A stretch of DNA of 39,075 bases from an uncultured Eisenbergiella sp. (lineage in GTDB: Bacteria > Bacillota > Clostridia > Lachnospirales > Lachnospiraceae): assembly GCA_904392525.1 (NCBI GenBank), contig CAJFMW010000010.1, forward strand, positions 1-39,075, written 5' to 3'. A model generated the notes under the pieces. That model did not search any database. It saw only the letters and a program-made list of their open reading frames with translations, and was not told where the DNA came from. The number at the start of each line of letters is the position of its first letter. Position 1 is the stretch's first letter. The position numbers and the translations under genes are program-made. Shown here one piece after another: positions 9,806 through 18,965 of this stretch.

Positions 9806-9991
9806 GTGAAATTTGGGATAAGTGATTGCGATGGCAATAACTATTCTGCATTTATGGCTATGGAGCTGGTGCCGGGATATTTGAGTAGCGCATATGGAGG
9901 GCGATTTTTTGAGTCAGATATATATGATGACAATTTGAACCGGGAACAGGTGAAAGAATTCGACAAGCAATTTAAGGATTTAGCTTTTTAA
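9806..9991 (+). CDS. Short hypothetical ORF (61 aa), possibly a degraded gene remnant
   Basis: ORF only; no clear ribosome-binding site or recognised domain; flanked by gene-poor DNA. Confidence 0.25.
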   Translation: MKFGISDCDGNNYSAFMAMELVPGYLSSAYGGRFFESDIYDDNLNREQVKEFDKQFKDLAF

Positions 9992-10016
9992 TCAAATACA
10001 GAGGAAGAGATTGGAC

Positions 10017-10919
10017 ATGAAATGTATTATATGTAAAGAAGAAAAAGGAGAATCTAAAGAACATATTATTCCGGAAGCATTAGGGAATAAAACATTAGTT
10101 ACCAAGAGAGTTTGTAAAGAATGTAATAATAAACTCGGCTCTAATGTTGATGATTGCTTAGTCAACAATTTTTATACAAAAATCGTTAGAATAAACTTCA
10201 ATTTGACAGGGAAAAATGGGAAACTACCTCGATTATTTAATGGGACTGAAGTTGATGGAAATACAAACTCGAAATTCAGTCTAAAAAACGATATTCCGAA
10301 ACTTTTACCTGCTGTAAATAAAGAGGAAGATGGAAATATAAGAGTCACGGCATCTAATTTGGAAGAGGCAATGGATTGCCTAAAGAAATATTTGTGGAGG
10401 AATGGATTTGGAGAGTCCCAAATAGAAAGAATTTGTGAAAGTGCTCAAATTGTTGAAAGGAAATTGGAGCCCCCAATATTTAGAGCTAAAAAGACAGAAT
10501 ATAATAAATTGAAGTTAGCGGCAATAAAAATAGCTTATGAATATGCATTTCACATTCTGGGAGAAAAGTATTTGGATGATGAAATAGCCATACTTTTTTC
10601 AAATGAGCTTTTCAAAGCAACAAAAGAGAAAAAAGGGGAAGTTGTTCCATCTGATGAGTTGATGAAATTTGTTACCTTTCCGAATGAGGTAGACAGGAAG
10701 AGATTTGAAGGGATACGTAATTCATTAAGTTTCAAACCAATGGGTATTCTTAACATAATAAACTTATGGTGTGATGGTAATATTATATATTGCGATTTAA
10801 ATTTATGTAGGACAGATATTTGTTCATTTGTTGTAAAAGTGTCTGAAAATGCGAATTCTTATTCTAAAAAATTGCCGGTTACATTGATATCGGAGGATGG
10901 TGAGACTTATAGTTGGTAA
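10017..10919 (+). CDS. HNH endonuclease-like protein (HNH_5-like, 300 aa)
   Basis: CIICKEEKGESKEHIIPEALGNKTLVTKRVCKECNNKLGSNVDDCL: CxxC...EHIIPxxLG...CxxCNxxxG; ATG at 10017 preceded by GAGGAAGAG. Confidence 0.8.
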   Translation: MKCIICKEEKGESKEHIIPEALGNKTLVTKRVCKECNNKLGSNVDDCLVNNFYTKIVRINFNLTGKNGKLPRLFNGTEVDGNTNSKFSLKNDIPKLLPAVNKEEDGNIRVTASNLEEAMDCLKKYLWRNGFGESQIERICESAQIVERKLEPPIFRAKKTEYNKLKLAAIKIAYEYAFHILGEKYLDDEIAILFSNELFKATKEKKGEVVPSDELMKFVTFPNEVDRKRFEGIRNSLSFKPMGILNIINLWCDGNIIYCDLNLCRTDICSFVVKVSENANSYSKKLPVTLISEDGETYSW

Positions 10920-11542
10920 TAGGAATAGGTTGTAGAGAAAATATTTGCGTGAAATAGTTAGAATATTTGTTTATAGGCTGTTATTGAATTATTCATAATG
11001 GCCTTTTCTTAATTGTAGCTTAGGGATTGAAGTAAAAATATTTATACCGATTTTACCGAAAAAATAAAAAAGTATACATGTACGACATAAAACTACTCGT
11101 ATAGGAAAATGAAACAGGAAATATCTTCAGAAAAAAATGGTGAAGAGAAAGGAAAAGGAAGCCAGAGAACTGTACCAGTGAACAATCACGAAGGGCTCAT
11201 AGGATCTCAGTGAATCTATTAACTGACGTTTATAGACGGTAAGGATATAGGAAATTAAGGCGTTTAGCAAATAGTGCTGTACCAGAAAGCGAGCCGGGGA
11301 TTGATGGAAACGTTGGAGAGATATACGAATGGACCGGTCAATCAAATAAAAGTAGAAGAGGTGATAAAATGTTAAGCATATTGAATATGGCAAAAAGCGA
11401 AAAGATTACCGAAAAAAAGTAAAGACGACGGATATCAAAAATAAATAGGAAAATAGACTTGCCATTACTTTCTTAATTATAGTATTGGACGACAGATTAT
11501 GATAAAATATATTCAATACAGCTCGTTCGATAGGAGAAGGTT

Positions 11543-12811
11543 ATGGCATTAATAAATAGATCAATAGTGGAAAATATTGAAGCTAAATATATTGAAACAT
11601 ATCTTATGCAAAAAGGATTTAAGAAAGGCGACGAAGAAGAAGGAATATCAGTAGTAGATTGGGTGAATAATCTTCTTGATGAAAATAAAATTGATATAGA
11701 TGAATTTGAAAGATTTTTGTTTCATGAGTTATTCTTAGGGAAACGGAAATTAATTCGAGTATACCAACTGGGTAATACAAAAAAGATCAAATTCCCAGAA
11801 GATTGGATTGACATACTGGTAGAGAAGTATGGAGTTGCTTCTCTAGATTTTAGCGCTATTTTAAGTACATTTGTTAATTCTAAAAATAGAATAAAAATAG
11901 CCGGAATTCGTTCGGAAGAAAATGAGAAAGGGGAGTTGACAAGATTACGAATTTTATTTGTAATCTTGATAGAAGTGTATGAAGGGGGAACGTATAGGGA
12001 TTCATATGCATATATACCTGTTGACATCGATTTTATCAAAAGAATCATGCTCATAAAGGTGTGGAATAGATACGGTATACCAGATGAAAATCAACGGCCA
12101 GAAGCCTTGCTTGATCATATAAAAAGTATAATGGCATTACTATTTCATGTTTCAACGAGACGTTATATGATGAAGCATAAAAAAGTGCTCTATAATATGA
12201 GCAAGGGAATGGTTGATGAAGTTTATAATAAAATACCTGCATTTAGTCAGATATCTATTTTGGAAAGCCTTATTAGTGATTTTGAACAAGAGATTTTGTC
12301 GAGATTGCCTATAGTAAATACGGATATTGATGAAAATGGGAAGAAAGTAATTCCAAAGGGAGTGATGGAATTTTCGGATGAAATTAGAAAGGCTTTGGAA
12401 CGATTAGCTATAAGTGACTATTTTTATAATAGAAGTTATGACGAAATCTGGAATATGGGAGTGGATGCAGTTATAGCTAGAATTAAGTTTAATGATAATG
12501 AAAATGTTCTTACATCGTTGAGTGGTGAAGAAAGCGAAAAGCCCATTTTTTGCACTAAGACCTTTATGTACCTAAAAAAGTCTATGGAGGATTCAAAGCT
12601 GGTTGAAAGATTATGGGTTGCCAAAAAAAGAAATAGGGGTACGTTAAATATTAGATATGATGCTACAGATGAAGAATATCTTGAAATAATGATTAGATCA
12701 ATAATAAGATACACAGAGGAAGATTTGGAAGCGGCATTGGAGATATATAAAAACTATGAATCAAGATCTACTAAAACGATTACAAAAAACGATAAAAGAA
12801 ATGTCAGTTAA
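11543..12811 (+). CDS. Uncharacterised protein (422 aa), first gene of an overlapping pair with a TIR-like effector
   Basis: Long ORF with GGAGAAGGTT-ATG start; ends overlapping the next gene; no family recognised. Confidence 0.8.
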   Translation: MALINRSIVENIEAKYIETYLMQKGFKKGDEEEGISVVDWVNNLLDENKIDIDEFERFLFHELFLGKRKLIRVYQLGNTKKIKFPEDWIDILVEKYGVASLDFSAILSTFVNSKNRIKIAGIRSEENEKGELTRLRILFVILIEVYEGGTYRDSYAYIPVDIDFIKRIMLIKVWNRYGIPDENQRPEALLDHIKSIMALLFHVSTRRYMMKHKKVLYNMSKGMVDEVYNKIPAFSQISILESLISDFEQEILSRLPIVNTDIDENGKKVIPKGVMEFSDEIRKALERLAISDYFYNRSYDEIWNMGVDAVIARIKFNDNENVLTSLSGEESEKPIFCTKTFMYLKKSMEDSKLVERLWVAKKRNRGTLNIRYDATDEEYLEIMIRSIIRYTEEDLEAALEIYKNYESRSTKTITKNDKRNVS

Positions 12812-13619
12812 TAGTTTGAATAGCGTTTATCCAGAGCAATTATTAGAATGGTTAAATACGCCACAGATGGAATTAAAACAGTTTATTGATGATTTATATT
12901 GCGAAAGATTGATTACATATAAATATAAATTTACGTGTAGATGTGGACAGCATTGTACTGCTTACTTACGCAAATTACAAAGGGAACCATATATCTGTAA
13001 GGATTGTGATTCGGTTTATGACATTGAGAAAATAAAGAAAATTGGAACATTAGTATATGAACTTGACAAGAAGGATATTTTGGAATTTAATGAAGAAAAT
13101 GTTGATTTTGAAAATGAATCATTAAAATTTGCCAGAATTGTTTGTTTGGATACGCAACATCAAAAGGAAAGGGAGTTGAAAAAACAAATGGAAATTTTCT
13201 TAGGTAGTTCATCAGAGGCAATAGCAGATATGGAAGATATTGGATATAAATTAGAGCAGTTAGGAAATAGGGTATTATTATGGAATTCTGCTGGAGAAAA
13301 TATTTTTCCTCCTAATGAAAATACAATAGATAGTTTACTTGCAATTACTAAACGAGTACAGGCTGCAGTTTTTATCTTTAATGCAGATGACGTGGTATGG
13401 CACCATAATTCTTTAAAAGAAAGCAAGAGCGTTAGAGATAATGTTCTATTTGAATATGGTCTTTTCTGTGGAGCATTAGGAAAATCACGAGTTTGTTTTG
13501 TTTGTAAGAATAATCCATCTCTTGCATCTGATTTATCTGGAATTACATATATAGATGGTAATAGCGGTGCTCTTACCGTAAAACGTAAGTTGCAAGATTG
13601 GATAAATGCAATGCAGTAA
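12756..13619 (+). CDS. N-terminal wHTH/zinc-ribbon plus C-terminal TIR-like (CAP12/Pycsar-effector-type) nucleotide-binding domain
   Basis: FTCRCGQHCTAYLRKLQREPYICKDCDSVYD zinc ribbon; MEIFLGSSSEAIADMEDIGYKLEQLGNRVLLWNSAGENIFPPNENTIDSLLAITKRVQAAVFIFNADDVVW...SVRDNVLFEYGLFCGALGKSRVCFV matches the predicted TIR-like family (PF10137 type). Confidence 0.82.
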   Translation: MNQDLLKRLQKTIKEMSVNSLNSVYPEQLLEWLNTPQMELKQFIDDLYCERLITYKYKFTCRCGQHCTAYLRKLQREPYICKDCDSVYDIEKIKKIGTLVYELDKKDILEFNEENVDFENESLKFARIVCLDTQHQKERELKKQMEIFLGSSSEAIADMEDIGYKLEQLGNRVLLWNSAGENIFPPNENTIDSLLAITKRVQAAVFIFNADDVVWHHNSLKESKSVRDNVLFEYGLFCGALGKSRVCFVCKNNPSLASDLSGITYIDGNSGALTVKRKLQDWINAMQ

Positions 13620-13634
13620 ATATTGGGGTAAGAA

Positions 13635-13684
13635 AAAAAGACCAACTATGTTTGGGCAAATGCAAAAACATAGTTGGTCTTTTT
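13635..13684 (+). terminator. Rho-independent terminator after the TIR gene
   Basis: Perfect 19-bp inverted repeat AAAAAGACCAACTATGTTT (13635-13653) / AAACATAGTTGGTCTTTTT (13666-13684). Confidence 0.92.
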
Positions 13685-13914
13685 ACGTCCCATAATAAGC
13701 CCTCCTGTTATTCTAAGCAAGAAAACATTTTTTATAAGTATAGCCTTCCGTACTAAAATAAAAAAATTAAATTGAAAAGCTACAAATAATAAGGTATAGG
13801 AGATTCTAAAAATGGTCGTGAATAGTAGTAGCTATACCAAGAATAGGATATACATTGTATTTTGAGTAAAATATAGGATTTTACAAGAAAAAATATTAAG
13901 CAGTAAATATTTTT

Positions 13915-14013
13915 CTGGTGCTGATCGGCCTGGTCATTATCTTCAAGAGCCAGCTCACCGATCTGGTTGAGAGCATTTTTACCAAAATCACCAAGCAGGC
14001 CGGAACCATCTGA
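13915..14013 (+). pseudogene. C-terminal remnant of a Flp-type (type IVb) pilin, truncated by the mobile element
   Basis: LVLIGLVIIFKSQLTDLVESIFTKITKQAGTI* in frame to TGA at 14011-14013, with a stop just upstream (13897-13899) and no start codon. Confidence 0.7.
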
Positions 14014-14032
14014 GAGAAAGGAGGGGACGAAC

Positions 14033-15472
14033 GTGAAATGCGGCTATATTACGGTTTACCTGTCGCTGGTGACGGGAGTTCTGCTGTCGCTGATCCTGAC
14101 GGTGGTTGAGGGCGTTCGGCTCCACACCATGCGCGCACAGACAGAATGTGTGATGGATATGGCGATGGACTCCGCACTGGCGGAATATCATAGAGAGATG
14201 CTGTCCCAATATGATCTGTTTTTTGTCGATATTTCATATGGAAGTTCGTCCCCCACCTTTGCCAATGTAGAAGAGCATATCAGAGGCTATATGAATATGA
14301 ATTTTCAGCCCTTTGAAGTGTTTGATATTCCGGTGGGAAAGGATCTGACGGCCCTGAACGCAAATGGAGTGGAGCTTTTACAGGCTGCGGTTGCTTCAGA
14401 CGACGGAGGTGCGGTACTGAAACGACAGGCGGTGGATTATATCAAAAACCGGTGGGGCTTAAGCTATCTGAATCAGGCTGCAGTAAATGCCGAGGTGCTG
14501 GAACGCAGGGGGTATCTGGACAGCGATGTGGAGCAGCGCAGAACGGAAACGGAGCGTCAGGTAAAGGAAAGGATCCTGCAGAAGCAGCAGGAGGAAGACG
14601 AGGACTGGGAAGGACGTAACGTGGAACTGCCTTCGGATGTGGTGAATCAGGCGAGAGGAGAGGGAATTCTCGGGCTTGCGTCCAGCCGTCCGGGAGAACT
14701 GTCCAGAACTTCGATCCCCGTGCAGACGCTTCTGTCACACCGGAGCAGTCTGATTCAGGGAACCGGCCTACCGGAAGAAAAAACGAAGCCTTCCGGTATA
14801 TCGGGAAACTGCCTGTTTCTGAAGTATGTCATGGAAAAATGCGGCTTCTACGGAGAAGAAAAGGAGCATGCTGCCTTCTCCTATCAGGTGGAATACATTC
14901 TGGAGGGGGATGGAAATGATCTGAACAATCTGCGGGCCGTGGCAAATAAAATTCTTCTCGTCAGGGAGGCGGCCAATGCGGCATATCTGTTCAGCGACAG
15001 CGCCAGGCGGGAACAGGCGAGAGGAACGGCGCTTCTGATCAGCTCCGTTCTGGGCCTTCCTGAACTGACTGAGCCTGTCACCGCCCTGATCCTGTTTGCA
15101 TGGGCCTATGCGGAAAGTGTACGGGACCTCCGCATTCTGTTCGATGGAGAAAAGGTTCCTTTGGTAAAAACAGCCGAAAGCTGGAATACGCCGTACAGTC
15201 AGCTTCTTACCTTCCGCGGCCATCTGTCGGAATATACGAAGGGGCAGAGCGGTATGAGCTATCAGGATTATCTGGGAGCATTCCTGTATCTGCAGCAGGA
15301 GGAAACGACATTGAAACGGCTGATGGATGTGATGGAGGCTGATATCCGTATGACACCGGGAAATGAAAATTTCCGGATGGACGGCTGTGTGGACGCGATA
15401 ACGGCACAGGCCGCAGTGGAAAGCGGCTATGGCCGCAGCTTCCAGATTACCCGGACCTATCAGTATGAATAG
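14033..15472 (+). CDS. DUF5702-like protein of a Tad/Flp-like pilus locus
   Basis: GTG start after GAAAGGAGGGG; MKCGYITVYLSLVTGVLLSLILTVVEGVRLHTMRAQTECVMDMAMDSALAEYHREMLSQYDLFFVD is typical of this family. Confidence 0.75.
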   Translation: MKCGYITVYLSLVTGVLLSLILTVVEGVRLHTMRAQTECVMDMAMDSALAEYHREMLSQYDLFFVDISYGSSSPTFANVEEHIRGYMNMNFQPFEVFDIPVGKDLTALNANGVELLQAAVASDDGGAVLKRQAVDYIKNRWGLSYLNQAAVNAEVLERRGYLDSDVEQRRTETERQVKERILQKQQEEDEDWEGRNVELPSDVVNQARGEGILGLASSRPGELSRTSIPVQTLLSHRSSLIQGTGLPEEKTKPSGISGNCLFLKYVMEKCGFYGEEKEHAAFSYQVEYILEGDGNDLNNLRAVANKILLVREAANAAYLFSDSARREQARGTALLISSVLGLPELTEPVTALILFAWAYAESVRDLRILFDGEKVPLVKTAESWNTPYSQLLTFRGHLSEYTKGQSGMSYQDYLGAFLYLQQEETTLKRLMDVMEADIRMTPGNENFRMDGCVDAITAQAAVESGYGRSFQITRTYQYE

Positions 15473-15572
15473 CAGGGCAGGCGGCAGCCTGGCAGATGAA
15501 TGATAAAAGAAAACGGGACGCCCGCCGGAATGAAGAAAAACGGTGGAGAAGATGGAAAGGAAGTGAACCGGG

Positions 15573-16418
15573 ATGCCCTCTTTGCGGTCAAAGAACATAT
15601 GTCATTATCGCAACTGTAAACCATATATTATCAAAAACGCCATGAATTTCCGAACGCTTATTTCACACATCAAACAAACGGATCGTAAGTTCTTTTATGC
15701 TTTCCCAAAGCATGCTCCCCAGAAGCAGACGGTAAAGAGGGTGTCCCGGTTCGCTTCCGGCAGAAGCGGAGCCCAAAACGGGGCTGAGGCTTCCATGACC
15801 GTGGAAGCCTCGCTGGCAGTACCCCTGTTTCTGTTTTTTATGGTCAACGTTCTGTCCATGGTTCTGTTTTTCCATACGTTTCTTTCCAACCTGGAGCGGC
15901 TTCATCAACAGGGAAGGCAGCTTTCCATGCTGGCTTATATGGCAGGAGACAGCGGGCTGATTCAGGATGATCTGGTACAGCTTGTGCATCCGGAAAGAAT
16001 CAGCCCGGTGGTTCCAATTATCGGCTATCCGGGAGCGATGGTCGTAAGCTGCTGCTATATGCGGGCGTGGACGGGCTATGATGTGGAGCACAGGGCAGAG
16101 GGAGAAGAGGGGGAGGAAACCTATGTCTATATTACGGACAGAGGGAGCGCCTATCACATGGCAAGAAACTGTACACACCTGACCCTGTCCATCACGCTTG
16201 TGGGAAAAGAGGAGCTGACAGCCCTGCGGAACGCATCCGGAGGAAGATACAGTCCCTGTGAAAAGTGCGGTGGGGACGGCAGCGGGATTGTGTATATCAC
16301 GAACGAAGGAGACCGGTATCACAATACCATAGAATGCAGCGGACTGAAGCGTTCAGTGCGTTGCATACCGCTTTCTGAAGCCGGAGGAAGATCGCCCTGC
16401 AGTCGTTGCTGTGCATGA
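15573..16418 (+). CDS. TadE-like pseudopilin with two C-terminal Cys-rich (Ada-Zn-binding-like) repeats
   Basis: EASMTVEASLAVPLFLFFMVNVLSMVLFF is a TadE-like prepilin segment; two YIT..G..YH...C..L...C..C units follow. Confidence 0.7.
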   Translation: MPSLRSKNICHYRNCKPYIIKNAMNFRTLISHIKQTDRKFFYAFPKHAPQKQTVKRVSRFASGRSGAQNGAEASMTVEASLAVPLFLFFMVNVLSMVLFFHTFLSNLERLHQQGRQLSMLAYMAGDSGLIQDDLVQLVHPERISPVVPIIGYPGAMVVSCCYMRAWTGYDVEHRAEGEEGEETYVYITDRGSAYHMARNCTHLTLSITLVGKEELTALRNASGGRYSPCEKCGGDGSGIVYITNEGDRYHNTIECSGLKRSVRCIPLSEAGGRSPCSRCCA

Positions 16419-16452
16419 AGTATGCCGATTCAAATGAAGGGAGAACTGAAAA

Positions 16453-16908
16453 ATGGCGGAACATATCATACTGTGCGGATATCTTGGAATCTGTTCCTGC
16501 TATGACTGCAGGTATAGGCGTATTCCGTTATGGCTTTTGAGACTGGGAATTGGAATGGGATTCCTGTATGCGGCGGTGATGCTGCTTACCGGACGGATTG
16601 TCTGGCAGATGGCGCTTGCTGGGGCGGCTCCCGGAACAGTGATGCTGCTCTATAGCCGTCTGTCACAGGAAAAGCTGGGATGGGCCGATGGCCTGATGGT
16701 GCTTGTGGCCGGTCTTGTGCAGCAGTGGGAAAGATGTACGGCAGAGGTGCTTGCGGCCTGCTTCTTTACCTTCCTTGCGGCGCTGCTTCTGCTTCTTTCG
16801 GGGAAGGGAAGCAAAAGCACGAAGATCCCTTTTGCACCGTTTTTTCTCGCCGCTGTGCTGATTTTGGGGATGATGGATATGGTACTTGGGAACGGAGGGA
16901 AGCTATGA
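16453..16908 (+). CDS. A24-family prepilin peptidase (TadV/CpaA-like)
   Basis: Polytopic; YDCRYRRIP and LGWADGL aspartate motifs; sits in Tad-like cluster. Confidence 0.75.
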   Translation: MAEHIILCGYLGICSCYDCRYRRIPLWLLRLGIGMGFLYAAVMLLTGRIVWQMALAGAAPGTVMLLYSRLSQEKLGWADGLMVLVAGLVQQWERCTAEVLAACFFTFLAALLLLLSGKGSKSTKIPFAPFFLAAVLILGMMDMVLGNGGKL

Positions 16909-17384
16909 AAAAACGGTCAGGCAGAAAAATGTCGGAAGAAACCTGCAGCCGCCTTAACGCCTATATGACGCTGGAGGCCTGCTTTATCATGCCGATTGCG
17001 GTAATTTTAACGGCATTTCTGCTTATTTTATCCCTTTATCTGTATACGGTCTGCTTTTTGAATCAGGCGGCTTATATCGCCGCCTTCCGCGCGAGTCTGA
17101 CGGAAGGGGCAGGATATGTCAGAGAGGAAAAGGCAGGGGAGGAGCTGGAAAAACTGCTTTTGGAAGCGCTGATCAGTCTGCCGGAAACACAGAGGGAGAT
17201 TACAGCGTCCTCCTCCGGCGTGACGGTGGTGCTGACTGCCCAGTGGACACTGCCGGGGCTTTCCATTCTTCCGGCGGATGTGGGAACGCTGCAGATTAAG
17301 GCTGAGAAGGAGGCTCTCGTCAGAGATGCTCCCGCATTTATCCGGGGCATGAGGAAGCTTTCCGGAATCACAGACAGCGGCTGA
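16905..17384 (+). CDS. TadE-like pseudopilin
   Basis: LNAYMTLEACFIMPIAVILTAFLLILSLYLYTVCFLNQAAY prepilin-like N-terminus; ATG overlaps upstream stop. Confidence 0.65.
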   Translation: MKKRSGRKMSEETCSRLNAYMTLEACFIMPIAVILTAFLLILSLYLYTVCFLNQAAYIAAFRASLTEGAGYVREEKAGEELEKLLLEALISLPETQREITASSSGVTVVLTAQWTLPGLSILPADVGTLQIKAEKEALVRDAPAFIRGMRKLSGITDSG

Positions 17385-17406
17385 AGACCGCAGAAAGGAA
17401 GAGAAC

Positions 17407-18855
17407 ATGAGGAAACCTTTGTACAAACGGGAGCTGAGTCACAGCTACCTGGTCATGGAAGATATTCCGGAGGAGCTTTCAGGTCATTATCAGTACCGGA
17501 TGATTCTGAGAAACCGGATTCCGGGATTGCTGGCGAGCAGCGAAAGGTATATGGAGGGAAGAGCCTGCCTGTATTATGATATCAGTTCCAGACAGTCTCT
17601 GGAGCAGATGTATCTGTCTGCAAAGATCGGTATGAAGGAGATCAGGGGAATCATTGATAATCTGGCTCAGGTCCTGGATTCCATGGCGGAATATCTTCTG
17701 GAGGAGCGCTTTCTGATTCTGGAGCCGGAATATATCTATATGGATCTGGAGACGGAGCAGCTTTTCTTTCTGTACTATCCTTTTCGGGAGGAGGGGATGG
17801 AAACGCGCTACCTGCCGCTGGCAGAGTTTTTTCTGGAGCATGTGGATCACAGGGAGGAAAAGGCGGTGAGCGCCGCCTATCAGTTCTATAAAATGTCCAA
17901 GGCGGAAAGCTTTATGGTGGGAAGCTTTCGAACCCTTCTTGAGAAGGGAATGCAGGAGGAGCGGGATGCTGTTTCTGCAGGTGAGTGGAAGGCAGAATAT
18001 TCCCGGGAGGGATATCAAAGAGCGGAGCCTTCGGAAATGAAATATGGCCATGAGGGTATGCGGGCGGTGGAAAGAAAGGCGGCTGTCTGCTTCTATGAGG
18101 AGGAAGGGCCCTATGAGTACAGGGATATAGAGGGGGAAGAGAGCTTTGAAGAAGAGGGAAGTAAGGGAGAACTGGAAGATCTGAAACAAAAGCGGAAGGC
18201 CCTGGAACTACAGAGAAAGGGAGTGCGGAAAGCGGTGGGACTTCTCGCGGCTTCAGCGCTCATCTTTCTCCTGCTCTGCGCTGCAATCTGGTATCTGAGG
18301 CCGGAAGGCGGAGAAAGAATTGCAATGTTCGGACTTCTGGCAGCGGACGGCCTGTTTCTTCTGGTATGCCTGTGGAAGACGACTGCAAAAGCGCCTGACG
18401 AAGAGGAAGTGGAGGAGTCAGAGGAAGAGGAAATAACTGAGAGCAGCGCATCATTCTGGGAGGAATATATCCGCCCGGAGCACGAGGAGCTGGAAGGACC
18501 GACGGTATACCTGAGCCGGAGCGGCATGCCGGGGAACGGTTCGGGATTCAGAAGGCCCAGGCTGACCGGAATGTGGGAAGGGACGGATGGAGGAACGCCT
18601 GAGTATTCTCTGGAAAGGCTGCCCGTTCTTGTGGGGAAGTTAAAGAGCAGGGCGCAGATTCTGCTGTCGGATGCGTCGGTGAGCCGGATTCATGCCAGAT
18701 TTGTGGAACAGGAGGGAAAAACCGCCCTGATTGATCTGAATTCCACGAACGGGACCTTTATCAACGGCGTGCGGCTGGAGCAGGAAGAGGTGGCAGTGCT
18801 GGAAGACGGGGATGAGCTCCGCTTTGGGAATGTGCGGATGAAATATGAGGAATAA
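17407..18855 (+). CDS. DUF6382-like plus C-terminal FHA domain protein
   Basis: FHA motif LLSDASVSRIHARFVEQEGKTALIDLNSTNGTFINGVRL. Confidence 0.85.
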   Translation: MRKPLYKRELSHSYLVMEDIPEELSGHYQYRMILRNRIPGLLASSERYMEGRACLYYDISSRQSLEQMYLSAKIGMKEIRGIIDNLAQVLDSMAEYLLEERFLILEPEYIYMDLETEQLFFLYYPFREEGMETRYLPLAEFFLEHVDHREEKAVSAAYQFYKMSKAESFMVGSFRTLLEKGMQEERDAVSAGEWKAEYSREGYQRAEPSEMKYGHEGMRAVERKAAVCFYEEEGPYEYRDIEGEESFEEEGSKGELEDLKQKRKALELQRKGVRKAVGLLAASALIFLLLCAAIWYLRPEGGERIAMFGLLAADGLFLLVCLWKTTAKAPDEEEVEESEEEEITESSASFWEEYIRPEHEELEGPTVYLSRSGMPGNGSGFRRPRLTGMWEGTDGGTPEYSLERLPVLVGKLKSRAQILLSDASVSRIHARFVEQEGKTALIDLNSTNGTFINGVRLEQEEVAVLEDGDELRFGNVRMKYEE

Positions 18856-18965
18856 AGGAGAAAAGGCGAAAAATAAGGAAGGGTATGCGGAATTGACAAG
18901 AAAGAAGGGAAGTGATAACCTTTAAATAATTGAGGGGAGAATCACCAAAACAGGACGGGGGATAT

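Larger units (their letters stand above)
4501..13914 (+). mobile_element. Tn554-like element: recombinase module plus defence-like cargo; left end undetermined and may lie upstream of 4501 or outside the window
   Basis: Four co-oriented overlapping or near-abutting recombination genes, AT-rich cargo, and an abrupt right junction with a truncated pilin CDS. Confidence 0.6.

Noticed and set aside
12756-13619. Assigning the TIR-like gene to CBASS, Pycsar or Thoeris
   Set aside because: No CD-NTase, nucleotide cyclase, ThsA-like sirtuin or STING gene is present nearby; domain similarity alone does not justify a named system.
14768-15598. 276-aa minus-strand ORF in the Tad-like region
   Set aside because: Antisense to the DUF5702-like gene; no ribosome-binding site or recognisable domain.
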